A DNA stretch of 14,317 bases from Deltaproteobacteria bacterium (GCA_019308705.1 JAFDHW010000101.1:1-14317), one strand, 5' to 3'. Positions 1 through 9,400 are shown, counted from the stretch's first letter. Notes: generated by a model not told the origin, from the letters alone. Numbers and translations are program-made.

Positions 1-788
1 CTTCCGATGTAGGCCGTGCGTTCGGCCACGCTGATGGCCCCCCGGGCGCCCAGGAGGTTGAACACGTGGGAGCACTTCAGGCAGTACTCGTACGCGGGAA
101 GAACCAGGCCGGCCTCCAGGCACCGGCCCGCCTCGGCCTCAAAGTCCGCGAAGTGCCGGAACAACACCGGCACCTCGGCCACCTCGAAGTTATAGGCGCT
201 CTGCTCCTTTTCGTTCTGCAAATGCAGGTCCCCGTACGTGACCGAGCCGTTCCACGAAAGATCGTACACGTTGTCCACGCCCTGGAGGTACATGGCGATG
301 CGCTCCAGGCCGTAGGTGAGCTCCACGGTGACGGGGGAAAGCTCCAGGCTGCCCGCGTGCTGGAAATAGGTGAACTGGGTGATCTCCATGCCGTCCAGCC
401 ACACCTCCCAGCCCAGGCCGGACGCCCCCAGGGTGGGGGATTCCCAGTCGTCCTCCACGAACCGGATGTCGTGCATAAGCGGATCGACGCCCAGGGCGCG
501 CAGGCTGTCCACGTACAGCCGCTGCACCTCCAGCGGGCTGGGCTTCAGGATGACCTGGAACTGGTAGTAGCGCTGGAGCCGGTTGGGGTTGTCGCCGTAC
601 CGGCCGTCCGTGGGCCTGCGGGAGGGCTGGACGTAGGCCACATTCCAGGGCTCGGGCCCCAGGGAGCGCAAGAGCGTCTCCGGGTGGAAGGTCCCGGCTC
701 CCACCTCCAGGTCGTAGGGCTGGCAAATCACGCAACCCTTTTTGGACCAGAACCGCTGCAATTTGAAGATCACGTCCTGAAAATGCAT
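1..788 (-). CDS. glyQ: Glycyl-tRNA synthetase alpha subunit, 3' end off the window
   Basis: GlyQ is the catalytic alpha subunit of the alpha2beta2 glycyl-tRNA synthetase, which charges tRNA-Gly in the cytoplasm; its partner GlyS would be expected just beyond the window edge. The reading frame is open for 262 codons with no stop, so the C-terminus is missing here. The translation begins [14 protein letters not shown] and carries family hallmarks: [14 protein letters not shown] (about residues 23-36), [17 protein letters not shown] and [18 protein letters not shown], then [20 protein letters not shown]. The ATG at 788-786 is preceded by AAAGG four bases upstream. It follows the GHMP kinase stop by 16 nt, so it is probably co-transcribed with the mfd-recO operon; no T-box-like leader fits in that gap. 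Recognition is secure. Confidence 0.97.
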   Translation of the reverse strand, partial: MHFQDVIFKLQRFWSKKGCVICQPYDLEVGAGTFHPETLLRSLGPEPWNVAYVQPSRRPTDGRYGDNPNRLQRYYQFQVILKPSPLEVQRLYVDSLRALGVDPLMHDIRFVEDDWESPTLGASGLGWEVWLDGMEITQFTYFQHAGSLELSPVTVELTYGLERIAMYLQGVDNVYDLSWNGSVTYGDLHLQNEKEQSAYNFEVAEVPVLFRHFADFEAEAGRCLEAGLVLPAYEYCLKCSHVFNLLGARGAISVAERTAYIG

Positions 789-804
789 GTCGCCTTTGTC
801 TCTT

Positions 805-1884
805 TTATGGATCCACGGGCTCCACGGCCTTTTCCACCAGCAGGCCCCGTTCGTCAACCCGCGTGTCCAGGATTTCGCCGTCCGCGGTGGATTCCAGGAT
901 GGACGCCCATTGCCGGCGCAGCGCCCCCAGGGCGTCCGGCTCGCCCAGGGCCCACACGCAGCCGCCGCCGCCCGCGCCCGTGGACCGCGCGCCCAAGCCC
1001 GCGTTCCCGGCCGCGTCCACCAGCCTGCCGCAGACCTCGTCCAGCACGTGGGGAGTCATTTCGCGGCGGATGTCCATTTCCCGGTTCATGAGTTCGGCGG
1101 CCCTGCCCCAATCCCTGTTCTCCAGGGCCTTGGCGAACTTGCGGGATATGCGGGCGATCTTGGCCCACTGGTCCCGGGTTTCCCCGGAAAGGAAGCCCCG
1201 GACCCACTGGCCGTTGATGTCCACGGACTCGTGGGGCGCGCCTCCGTAAGCCACCAGAATCCTCCGGGAAAGCTCCTCCGCGTCCGCGCCGGAGAGCAGG
1301 GTCTTTTTCACAAAGGGCCCGGTCTCCGGGTCCGCGGGCCAGGCCCAGGCGTTGACCCCGCCGAAGGCCGCGGCCAGTTGGTCCTGGTACCCGCACACCA
1401 CGCCCGCCACCGCGGACTCCACCGCGTGGGCGATCTGCACCACGGCCCGGGGCCCGGGCGAGGGCCTGCCGATGCGGGCCAGGGCCTCGGCGAATGCCCC
1501 CACCACGGCCACCGCGGCCGCGGAGGACCCGCCCAGGGCGCTTCTCGGAGGGGAGGCGCTCTTTACCTCCACGGACACGCCGGAGGCGCTGAAGTAGTCG
1601 CAGATGGCGAAGACCATGCCCAGGGGGTGGTTGTAGGGGGCCGCGCCCGCGTTAAACTCCGCGTCCTCGAACCCCCGGGACCGTACGCGCACCCTGCCCT
1701 GGTCCCAGGGATCCAGCCGCACCCGGGTGCGCAGGTCCAGGGCCAGGTTCACCGTCACCGGGGCCGTTGCCCGCAGGGGGTAATGGAACGCGGGCAGGTC
1801 CAGGGTGCCGCCCATGTCCACCCGGCAAGGAGCGGAAACCAAGACCGGCCCGGCCTCGAGGGCTTGGGCCACCGTGGGTTCCAT
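805..1884 (-). CDS. GHMP-family sugar kinase, HddA-like
   Basis: A 359-residue ATP-dependent small-molecule kinase of the GHMP superfamily (galactokinase, mevalonate kinase, heptose-7-phosphate kinase). The N-terminal substrate motif [17 protein letters not shown] (17-33), the ATP loop [12 protein letters not shown] (115-126), the probable catalytic Asp168 in [12 protein letters not shown] and the C-terminal GAGGGG motif (303-308) are all present. The N-terminal motif and GYQDQ resemble D-glycero-D-manno-heptose 7-phosphate kinase (HddA) and fucokinase-type enzymes more than galactokinase, but the substrate cannot be assigned from sequence. The ATG at 1884 lies 2 nt after the recO stop. The frame stays open upstream through recO to 2664, but that part is out-of-frame recO sequence and was discarded. 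It sits between recO and glyQ in the reverse operon. No lipopolysaccharide-heptose genes adjoin it here. Confidence 0.9.
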   Translation of the reverse strand: MEPTVAQALEAGPVLVSAPCRVDMGGTLDLPAFHYPLRATAPVTVNLALDLRTRVRLDPWDQGRVRVRSRGFEDAEFNAGAAPYNHPLGMVFAICDYFSASGVSVEVKSASPPRSALGGSSAAAVAVVGAFAEALARIGRPSPGPRAVVQIAHAVESAVAGVVCGYQDQLAAAFGGVNAWAWPADPETGPFVKKTLLSGADAEELSRRILVAYGGAPHESVDINGQWVRGFLSGETRDQWAKIARISRKFAKALENRDWGRAAELMNREMDIRREMTPHVLDEVCGRLVDAAGNAGLGARSTGAGGGGCVWALGEPDALGALRRQWASILESTADGEILDTRVDERGLLVEKAVEPVDP

Positions 1885-1886
1885 GG

Positions 1887-2657
1887 TCAAGCCGTTTGCC
1901 CTTGCTTCAAGATGTCTTCCAGAAACCGGAGGCTTTTCAACTCCACCTCCAGGTGAAACGCGAGGAACCTCTCCAGCATGCGCCGGCCCTCCTCGGCCGC
2001 CTGGGAGGAAAACCGGATCCTGCCGGCCGTGGCCAGGTCTCCCCTGGCGGCCCAGGCAAGCTGCTTGACCGTTCCCGGATGGCAGGCCATGCCCCCCCGC
2101 CCGGCGCAGGCCGCGCACACCATGCCCCCCTTGGCCGGAAAAAACCGCACCGTCCCGCCCGGGGCAAGGGGCTTTTCGCACTTGGCGCACGCGTCCAAGC
2201 GGGGCAGAAGCCCCATGGCCGCGAAAAACCGCACCAAAAAGAGCAGGTGCACGTCCGCGCCGGAAAGGCGGCTCCGGTCCAGGGCGTTCAGGCAATGCTC
2301 GAAAAGCGGGAAAAGCTCGCCGCCCTGCCCTTCCTCCACCCGCAGGCAGGCCACCTCGGCCCAGCAGGAGGCGAACGCGGTCTTGACCACGTTTCCACGG
2401 ACGCCCTCGTACACCCGCTCGGCGGAGGCCTCGTTCAAAAGCCCCATGCCGCCCCGGCCGCCCCTTGGCGAAGACGCCACCGCGTTCACCAGGGAAAACA
2501 GCTCCAGGGCCCCGCCAAACCGCTTCCGGCTCTTCTTGGCGGACTTGGCCATGACCGGAAAAAGCCCCTGTTCCCGGGAAAGGAGCGTGACCACCAGGTC
2601 GTTTTCCCCGTAGGGAACGAGGCGCAGCACAAAGGCCCGCTGGCTCGGCCCGGCCAT
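1887..2657 (-). CDS. recO: DNA repair protein RecO
   Basis: RecO mediates RecFOR loading of RecA on SSB-coated single-stranded gaps and anneals strands. The 256-residue length is typical. The N-terminal OB-fold segment (about 1-80) contains QRAFVLRLVPYGENDLVVTLLSREQG, a characteristic RecO start, followed by a helical domain with a Cys4 zinc site: C157/C160 (CAKC) and C181/C184 (CAAC). The ATG at 2657 follows the mgtE stop by 3 nt, with GGAG about nine bases upstream inside the mgtE coding end. The next gene starts 2 nt after its stop, so translation is probably coupled. It shares a transcript with mfd, another DNA-repair gene. No odd features were seen; the assignment is confident. Confidence 0.95.
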   Translation of the reverse strand: MAGPSQRAFVLRLVPYGENDLVVTLLSREQGLFPVMAKSAKKSRKRFGGALELFSLVNAVASSPRGGRGGMGLLNEASAERVYEGVRGNVVKTAFASCWAEVACLRVEEGQGGELFPLFEHCLNALDRSRLSGADVHLLFLVRFFAAMGLLPRLDACAKCEKPLAPGGTVRFFPAKGGMVCAACAGRGGMACHPGTVKQLAWAARGDLATAGRIRFSSQAAEEGRRMLERFLAFHLEVELKSLRFLEDILKQGQTA

Positions 2658-2660
2658 GGG

Positions 2661-4013
2661 TCACAGCTCCAGGAACAGGGTGGCTATCTCGAAATAGAAG
2701 AACACGCTCAAAATATCAACGGAAGTGGTGACAAAAGGGCCCGTGGCCACCGCGGGGTCGATGCTGATGCGGAAAAAAACAAGGGGGAACATGGAGCCCA
2801 CCAGCGCCGCTACGGTCATGGCCGAAAACACGCCCAGGCCCACGGCCGCGGCAAGCTGCCAGCCCGGCAGGGCCAGCCCGGCCACCAGGCCCACCAGGCA
2901 CCCGTAGACGATGCCCAGGATCATACCCACGGCCAGTTCCTTGCCCACCACCCGGGAAAGGTCCGCCAGGTGGATGCGGCCCGTGGCCAAGCCCCGCACC
3001 ACGATGGTGGAGGACTGGATGCCGATGTTTCCGCCCATGCCCATGATGACCGGGATGAACGCCGCCAGGTACGCCACCCTCTCCAGGGTGGACTCGAACC
3101 CGGAAATGACGAAAAAGGCCACGATGCCGCCCATGCAGGAGGCGAACAGCCAGGGCAGCCGGATGCGGGTGGACCTTACCACGGACTGGGTCTCCACGTA
3201 TTCCTCGCCCACGCCGGCCATTTTCAGGAAGTCCTCGGTGGCCTCCTCGCGGATGATGTCCAACACGTCGTCCACAGTGACGATGCCCACCAGCCGGTTG
3301 TTCTCGTCCACCACGGGCACGGCCAGGATGTCGTAACGGGCCACGATCTTGGCCACCTCTTCCTGGTCCATGTCCGTGCGCACGGAAAGCACGTCCCGGG
3401 TCATGAATTCCCGCACCGGCGTGTCCGGCGGAACCAGCACCAACTGGCGCAGGGAACTCACTCCCACCAGCCGGTCGTACTCGTCGACGACGTAGAGGTA
3501 AAAGGGCATCTCCACGTCCTTGTATTCCTTCTGCAGGCTTTCGATGGCCTGGCGGGCCGTGGCGTCCTCCTTCACGGCCACGAAGTCCGGCACCATGATG
3601 CCGCCGGCGGTCTGGTCCCCGTAGCGCAAAAGGTCCTCGACCTCCGCGGACCCCTTCTTGTTCATGCGCTTTAAGATCTCTTCGGTCTGCTCGTGGGGGA
3701 GGCGGCCCAGGAGGTCGGCCACGTCGTCGGTGGGCATGGTTTCCAGGATGTCCACCAGCTGTTCCGGGCTCAAGTCCTCGATGGTGCGGAAGAGCGCGTC
3801 CTCGTCCATGTCCGAGAGCAGGTGGCCCTTGGCCGCCGGATCTTCGATCATGGAGAAGAGTTTCTTCTGGTCCTGGGGCGTCAGGGCGTGGAAGACCACG
3901 GAAAGGTCCGCCGCATGGGCCCTGTTCACCATCTTTCTCAAGTGCAGGTCCGCCCCGCGGCGCAGAAGCCTCCTGGTGGTGTCTACCAAAAGCTTGGTGC
4001 GGTCTCCCACCAT
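2661..4013 (-). CDS. mgtE: Magnesium transporter MgtE
   Basis: MgtE is an inner-membrane, Mg2+-gated Mg2+ channel. This 450-residue protein has the full architecture: an acidic, helical N domain (about 30-130) with the LLGRLPHEQTEEILKRM repeat-like helix and the family motif YGDQTAGGIM (131-140); two CBS domains (about 141-200 and 204-260, the second with ILAVPVVDENNRLVGIVTVDDV); a connecting helix; then a C-terminal channel of about five membrane segments (about 285-450). The pore signature PVIMGMGGNIGIQSS (321-335) and the last-helix motif DPAVATGP...TSVDIL with Asp433 are intact. The start at 4013 lies 4 nt after the rodZ-like stop with AAAGG upstream. Gating by cytosolic Mg2+ through the N and CBS domains is known for the family. 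Its presence among repair and envelope genes says little about extra roles. Confidence 0.97.
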   Translation of the reverse strand: MVGDRTKLLVDTTRRLLRRGADLHLRKMVNRAHAADLSVVFHALTPQDQKKLFSMIEDPAAKGHLLSDMDEDALFRTIEDLSPEQLVDILETMPTDDVADLLGRLPHEQTEEILKRMNKKGSAEVEDLLRYGDQTAGGIMVPDFVAVKEDATARQAIESLQKEYKDVEMPFYLYVVDEYDRLVGVSSLRQLVLVPPDTPVREFMTRDVLSVRTDMDQEEVAKIVARYDILAVPVVDENNRLVGIVTVDDVLDIIREEATEDFLKMAGVGEEYVETQSVVRSTRIRLPWLFASCMGGIVAFFVISGFESTLERVAYLAAFIPVIMGMGGNIGIQSSTIVVRGLATGRIHLADLSRVVGKELAVGMILGIVYGCLVGLVAGLALPGWQLAAAVGLGVFSAMTVAALVGSMFPLVFFRISIDPAVATGPFVTTSVDILSVFFYFEIATLFLEL

Positions 4014-4017
4014 GGGA

Positions 4018-4740
4018 TTACCTTTCGGGAATGCGGATGTTGACGGTTTTGCCCGGAGACTCGGGGACCGGGTAGTGCTCGCCGTTTAACAGGAGGGCCA
4101 CGGCCTCGGCGTCGCCCACCAGAAGGTTGAAACGCGCGCGCGCGCGAAGGACAAGCTTTTGCCCTTTCTCCAGGCGGTAATGCACGGGCTTGGCGCCGTC
4201 GGTCTCCACCTTGATCCAGGTGGGCTCCGCGGCCAGGACCTCCAGGACCATCTCGTGGGGCTCGGCCGCACCCCGGTCCGGCGGGACGTACCCATTGCCC
4301 ACGGGCGAAAGGTTCGAAGGCTCCGGTTCCTCGCCCGTGGGGGAGACCAGGAGCAGGACGATCCAAAAAAGCAGGGCCACCGCCAGGACCAGGATGAGGA
4401 TGGTGGAGGTCCTTTTCCTGGAAGGGAACCTGAAGCCCGGCTCCGGGCCGGAGACGGAGGCCCGCCGGGTTTCCTCGAACCGCCTCACCAGTTCGTCCTC
4501 GTTCAAGCCCACCAGTTCGGCGTAGGAGCGGATGAACCCCTTCACGTACACCGGCGCGGGCATCCCGTCGTAGTGGTCGGCCTCCAGGAGGAGCACGGTC
4601 CGGTTGGTGAGGCGGGTTGCGCGGGCCACATCCTCCACGGTCATGCCGAGTTCGTTTCGCCTGGCCTTCAATATCCGGCCGGGTCCGGGCAGGCTCTTGG
4701 CCTGTTCCGCGGCCTGACTGTCGTTGGTTTCTTTGGTCAA
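4018..4740 (-). CDS. RodZ-like HTH / DUF4115 membrane protein
   Basis: A 240-residue bitopic protein with RodZ architecture: a Cro/CI-type helix-turn-helix (HTH_25, about 20-90) with GRILKARRNELGMTVEDVAR and YVKGFIRSYAELVGL; a basic stop (SRKRT); one transmembrane helix (about 112-132); a proline-rich linker; and a periplasmic DUF4115 beta domain (about 163-238) with WIKVETDG and VALLLNGE. RodZ links MreB filaments to the rod-shape wall machinery; this one is shorter in its linker than the enterobacterial protein. The start is inferred to be TTG at 4740-4738, overlapping the TGA stop of the upstream SurA-like gene as TTGA. No ATG occurs in frame before the HTH, and no strong Shine-Dalgarno is seen, which is consistent with translational re-initiation. 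A (CG)7 run at 4133-4146 lies in the DUF4115 part. Confidence 0.88.
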   Translation of the reverse strand: MTKETNDSQAAEQAKSLPGPGRILKARRNELGMTVEDVARATRLTNRTVLLLEADHYDGMPAPVYVKGFIRSYAELVGLNEDELVRRFEETRRASVSGPEPGFRFPSRKRTSTILILVLAVALLFWIVLLLVSPTGEEPEPSNLSPVGNGYVPPDRGAAEPHEMVLEVLAAEPTWIKVETDGAKPVHYRLEKGQKLVLRARARFNLLVGDAEAVALLLNGEHYPVPESPGKTVNIRIPER

Positions 4741-5720
4741 CGGATGATCTTGATGTAGGAGTGTTTTTTCAGGGAGGCCATCCAGTCTTTGTACCTCTCG
4801 TCCACCACCTGCCGGTACAGCTTCTTCTCGATCTCCGTGCGGACCTCTTCCAACGGCTTGGGGTCCATGGCGTTTTCCTCCACCAGCTGGACCACCATGA
4901 ACCCGCGCCCGGTCTCGAGCACATCGGAATAATCCCCGGGCTCCATGCCGGCCACGGCCTGGGCCACCTCGGGGGAGAGCTCGCCCACCCGGGAGAATCC
5001 CAGGTCGCCCTTTCCCGGCGTGTCGGAATACCGCCGCTCCACTTCCTCGAAGGGCGCGCCCCCGGAAAGGAGCTTTCTGGCCTGCTCGAGTTCCTCGCGG
5101 ATACGGTCCTTTTCGCCGGGGGTCATGCCGGCGTAAGTCCGGCGGGAAATGGTGCGCAAATGCACCAGCCGCTTGGCCCCAAACTCCTCGGGGTGAGACG
5201 CGTAGTAGTCCTGGATCTCCTCCTCGGTGACCACGATCTTGGAGTTCACCTCGCGGCCCACCAAGCGGTTTCTCAACAGTTGGTTCCTTATGTGCTCCCG
5301 GTATTCCTCCCAGGAAAGGCCTTCGGCCTCCAGGCCTTTTCGCAGGTCTTCGTCGGTGATCTGCCGCGCCTTTTTCATCTCCTCGATGGCCGCGTCCACC
5401 GCGGCGTCGTTTATGGTGATGCCCTGCCGCTTGGCCTCCTGCCGGGCCAGCTCGTCCTCCACCATGCCGGCGAGGATTTCCTCCCGGATGGAATAGATCA
5501 TCTTCTCCTTCACCTCGTCCGGGTACTCGGAACTCCTTATGCCCTTAGACACCGGGCCGAGGAGGTCGTTCAACTCGGAGAGGGTGACCACCTCGCTGTT
5601 GACGATGGCCACCACCCGGTCCACCAGCTCGGCGGACGCAGGCGCGGCGGAAAGGCAAAACAGGAAAACAACGGCCAACGCCGCCGGAAGCGGCCGTGCG
5701 AAAGAGAGGGTTCGAATCAT
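4737..5720 (-). CDS. SurA-like periplasmic chaperone / parvulin peptidyl-prolyl isomerase
   Basis: A 327-residue secreted protein. It has a classical signal peptide (residues 1-30, with hydrophobic core PAALAVVFLFCL and cleavage after APASA), a SurA N-terminal domain (about 31-160, starting ELVDRVVAIVNSEVVTLSEL), a single parvulin-type PPIase domain (about 184-284, with ERRYSDTPGKGDLGFSRVGE) and a C-terminal helix. SurA family members escort outer-membrane proteins through the periplasm; E. coli SurA has two parvulin domains while this has one. The ATG at 5720 overlaps the stop of the preceding lipoprotein gene as ATGA and has AGGGAG eight bases upstream. An upstream in-frame ATG at 5834 was rejected because the signal peptide and ribosome-binding site sit at 5720. 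Its stop in turn overlaps the TTG start of the RodZ-like gene. Confidence 0.92.
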   Translation of the reverse strand: MIRTLSFARPLPAALAVVFLFCLSAAPASAELVDRVVAIVNSEVVTLSELNDLLGPVSKGIRSSEYPDEVKEKMIYSIREEILAGMVEDELARQEAKRQGITINDAAVDAAIEEMKKARQITDEDLRKGLEAEGLSWEEYREHIRNQLLRNRLVGREVNSKIVVTEEEIQDYYASHPEEFGAKRLVHLRTISRRTYAGMTPGEKDRIREELEQARKLLSGGAPFEEVERRYSDTPGKGDLGFSRVGELSPEVAQAVAGMEPGDYSDVLETGRGFMVVQLVEENAMDPKPLEEVRTEIEKKLYRQVVDERYKDWMASLKKHSYIKIIR

Positions 5721-6379
5721 GGTAACAGCTCCCTGTGGATGACGACGGGGTAGCGTTTTTTGAGCCCGGCCAGCCAGAGGGTATAGGCCGCCTGGGCCTT
5801 TTTGCGGATCAACAGCCTGCGGGCGGCCTCCCACCGGGCTTCCTGCTCGGCCGGCGGGGCAAAGGGATCGTATGATTCCATGGACCGGAGGGCGTCTTTC
5901 ACCGCTTCGCCGGACACGTCCACCTTGGACAGGACCTCTTTGCGGATGACCTCCTGGACCAGGAGGCGGTCCTCAAAATCCCTCCGCCATGCGGCCCGGT
6001 TGACCCCGCCCTCGGCAAAGAAGCGGTCGAGTTCCTCTTGGGGGTATCCCCGGAAAAACCCGGCCAACGCCTGGTCCACGGCCGCGGGTTCGAGGGCGAT
6101 GCCCTGTATCCGGGCGTGCTCCAGCACCAGCGCCTGCTCCACGGCATGGGCCAGAAACTCCTCCCTGGCCCGTTGCCGCGCCTGCATGTCGGCCATGTCA
6201 TCGGGGTCGCCCCCCAACTGGGACAGGGTGAAGCGGGATTCGAACTCTCCCACGGTCACCGTGGTCCGGCCCACCTGGATGAGCACCCCTGCGTCCTGCG
6301 GCTGCTGGAAGCAGGACGCGAGCAGGATGAACAAAAAAGCGGCCGCCAAAACCTTGCCGCCAAGGCGCGGGTCCGGCAT
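5717..6379 (-). CDS. SurA-N-domain lipoprotein, PPIase domain absent
   Basis: A 220-residue predicted lipoprotein. The N-terminus MPDPRLGGKVLAAAFLFILLASC gives a lipobox LASC with Cys23, so the mature protein is lipid-anchored. The rest is mostly helical and resembles the N-terminal chaperone part of SurA/PpiD-type proteins: LIQVGRTTVTVGEFESRF, then AREEFLAHAVEQALVLEHARIQGIALEPAAVDQAL and a C-terminal helix ending at residue 220. No parvulin domain follows, so isomerase activity is not expected; a chaperone or partner role for the SurA-like protein encoded next is an inference. The start at 6379 is chosen over an ATG at 6439 because GGGAGGAAAG lies just upstream and the signal peptide begins there; the longer frame would overlap mfd. 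The stop overlaps the next start (ATGA). Confidence 0.85.
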   Translation of the reverse strand: MPDPRLGGKVLAAAFLFILLASCFQQPQDAGVLIQVGRTTVTVGEFESRFTLSQLGGDPDDMADMQARQRAREEFLAHAVEQALVLEHARIQGIALEPAAVDQALAGFFRGYPQEELDRFFAEGGVNRAAWRRDFEDRLLVQEVIRKEVLSKVDVSGEAVKDALRSMESYDPFAPPAEQEARWEAARRLLIRKKAQAAYTLWLAGLKKRYPVVIHRELLP

Positions 6380-6425
6380 GGCTTTCCTCCCCTGGCGGGC
6401 CCTAAGGCCCCGCGAATAGGGAATT

Positions 6426-9400
6426 TTATTGATTAACACGCGCCGCCAGGTCTTTCAATACGTTTTTGGCGTAGAGCACGCGGGGCTTGATGCCCTCCTT
6501 GGGCAGCCGGACTTTCAACACCCCCTCCGGGGTGAGGAAGAAAACGCCGTGGTTCTCCCCCACCAGGCCGGCCACGGCCTCGGGCCTTGCCTGGTGCTCG
6601 GGGCTGGCGGCCAGAAGCAGCATCTGCCCGGCCAGGTCCAGCTTGCGTATGCCCGCCCGCTGGTGCGAAGCATGATCTTGTACAGAAGCCCGGTGGCTTC
6701 CCCGGGCAGGCGGCCGAACCGGTCGGTGATCTCCTCCTTGAAAGCCCCCACCTCCCTGGGCTCTTCCATGCGCGCCAGGCGGCGGTAAGCGGCGAGCCGC
6801 TGGTCCACGTCCGGGATGTAGGACTCGGGGAAGAAGGCGGGAAAGTCCACGTTGATCTCCGGCTCCGGCGGCGGGCGGTGGTCCTCGCCCTTGAGTTCGG
6901 CCACGGCGCTTTCCATGAGCTTCAAATACATCTCATAGCCCACGGCGGCCACGTGGCCGGACTGGGCCGACCCCAGGATGGTGCCCCCTCCCCGGATGGT
7001 GAGGTCGCTCATGGCGATCTGGAACCCCGCGCCCAAATCCGAGTGCTCCATGAGCACCTTGAGCCTCTTGGTGGCGTCGGTGGTCAAGGCCGCCTCGTCC
7101 GGGATGAAAAGATACGCGTAGGCCTGCTCGTCGCCCCGGCCCACCCGGCCGCGGAGCTGGTACATCTGGGCCAGGCCGAAGGTGTCCGCCCGGTCGATGA
7201 GGATGGTGTTGGCCGCGGGAATGTCCAGGCCGGACTCGATGATGGTGGTGCACACCAGAACGTCCACCTCCTGGTCCACGAACTTGACCATGACCTTTTC
7301 CAGCCGGTCCTCGGCCATCTGGCCGTGGGCCACGGCCACACGGGCCTCGGGGACCAGCTCCGCCACCGTGTCGGCAACCCGGTGGATGCTCTGGACCCGG
7401 TTGTGCACGTAGAACACCTGCCCCCCGCGGGAAAGCTCCCTTTCCACGGCCTCCTTGATGATGCCCCTGTCCGGCGCGCACACGTAGGTGGTGATGGGCC
7501 TTCTGTGCTCCGGCGGGGTGTTGATCACGGAGATGTCCCGGATGCCGGTCAAGGACATGTGCAGGGTCCGGGGGATGGGCGTGGCGGTCAAGGCCAGGAA
7601 ATCCACGGTGGACCGAAGCTTTTTCAACTGTTCTTTGTGCTTGACCCCGAAGCGGTGCTCCTCGTCCACGATGACCAGCTGCAGGTCCTTGAAGCGGATG
7701 TCCTTTTGCAGCAGCCGGTGGGTACCCACCACGATGTCCACGGACCCGTCGGCCAGGCCCTTTACGATACGCTTCTGCTCGGCCGGGGACCGGAAGCGGT
7801 TTAAGCACTCCACCCGCACGGGATAGTTCGCGAACCGGGAGCAAAAGGTCTTAAAATGTTGCTCCGTGAGGATGGTGGTGGGCGCGATGAAGGCCACCTG
7901 CTTGCCGTCGGACACGGCCTTGAAGCTCGCGCGCAGGGCCACCTCGGTCTTGCCGTAGCCCACGTCGCCGCACACCAGCCGGTCCATGGGCGTGTCGCGC
8001 TCCATGTCCTCCAGCACCTCGGCGATGGTGCGCATCTGGTCCGGCGTCTCCTCGTACTCGAACCCGGCCTCGAACTCCTTGAAAAAGCTGTCTGCCGGGG
8101 AAAAGGGGTATCCCCGCCGCACCTTGCGCTCCGCGTAGAGCTTCAACAACTCTCCCGCGATCTTTTCCACGGACCGCTTGACCCGTTTTTTCACCTGCTC
8201 CCAGGTCTTGCCGCCCAGGCGGTCCAGGGCCGGCGCGCGGCCCTCCACGCCCCGGTACTTCTGCACCAGGTGGATGCGGTCCACGGGCACGTACAGCCGG
8301 TCCCCGTCCTTGAACGCCAGAAGCAGGAAATCCCCGGCCACGCCGCCGGCTTCCATCTTGGCCAGGCCGTCGTAGCGCGCCACCCCGTGCTCCTCGTGCA
8401 CCACGTAATCGCCCTGGCGCAGCTCGGAAAGGTTCAGAAGTTCGGTTCTGGGCCGGGGCTTGGAGGGCGCGGGGGCCTTGCGGCCCCGGCCACCGAAGAT
8501 TTCGGCCTCCGTGGCGACGGCCAGGCCCTGGGCGGGCCACACGAACCCGCCGGAAAGCCGGCCTATCATCACGTACAGGTCGCGCCCGTTACCGCCCTGC
8601 CCGGGCCAGCCGCGCTCCATGTCCAGGCCGTAGGGCAAAAGGAGCGACCACAGCCGTTCGGCCTGCGTACGGTTTTTGCATACCAGCACAGGGGCGCACC
8701 CCTCGGCCCTGCGGTCGGCGGCCCACTGCACCAGGGAGGCCATGGGCTGCTCCCGGTTCCGCCGGGCGGACAGGGTGTGGGCCAGGGCGGCGTTGCCCTG
8801 CACGGAAAACCAGCAGGAGGATGTGTCCGCCGCGGGCTCCGTGCCGCCCAAGGCGGAAAGCTCCAGGGGGTTCAGGGCCTGGGCGGATTGGAAGAACTCG
8901 TCGGCGGTCTGGTGGGTCTCGTGGGGCGGAAGCACCAGGCGGCCGGCCTCGGCAGCCTCCCTGGCGTTGACGGCCAGGCGCTCGGCGGTCTCCTCCATGG
9001 TGGAGCGTACCTGGGCGGGCTCCACCAGCACCAGCAGGGAGGAAGGCGGGAGGTAGTCCAGAAGCCCGCCGCACTGTCCGTACACCAGGGGCAGGTAGGA
9101 CTCCAGGCCCGTGAGCCGGCCCTCGCTCTTTATCTGCTCCACCATCTCCCGCACCCGTGCGATGGGCAGGCCCTGGCCCAGGGCGCGTTCCCGGAGGCGG
9201 TGCACCAGGTCGGTGAGTCCGCCTTCGGCCACCACCGCCTCGGTGGCGGGCAAGATCACGGCCTCGTCCAGCTTGCGGATGGTGCGCTGGGTGGCCGGAG
9301 AAAAGGAGCGGATGGAAATCACCTTTTCGCCGTCGAGCTCCAGGCGCACCGGGTCCGGATTGGGCGCGGCGTACACGTCCACGATGCCGCCGCGCACACA

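Noticed and set aside
1885..2664. N-terminal extension fusing the GHMP kinase to a 260-residue upstream region
   Set aside because: The extension is out-of-frame recO sequence, while the kinase motif set begins right after ATG 1884.
66..4758. Several long open frames on the plus strand opposite glyQ, the kinase, recO, mgtE and rodZ-like genes (up to 635 codons)
   Set aside because: They are antisense to genes with clear family motifs, are rich in Gly/Pro/Arg/His as expected for high-GC shadow frames, and show no recognisable domain.
6395..6413. Imperfect GC hairpin (GCGGG/CCCGC) between mfd and the SurA-N lipoprotein as a terminator
   Set aside because: It has no U-tract, one mismatch and a very short stem, and the downstream gene has its own strong Shine-Dalgarno but no clear promoter; it is probably incidental.
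6653..6672. Programmed ribosomal frameshifting in mfd
   Set aside because: No slippery heptamer, stimulatory stop codon or Shine-Dalgarno-like element is placed suitably; an indel or sequencing error is simpler.
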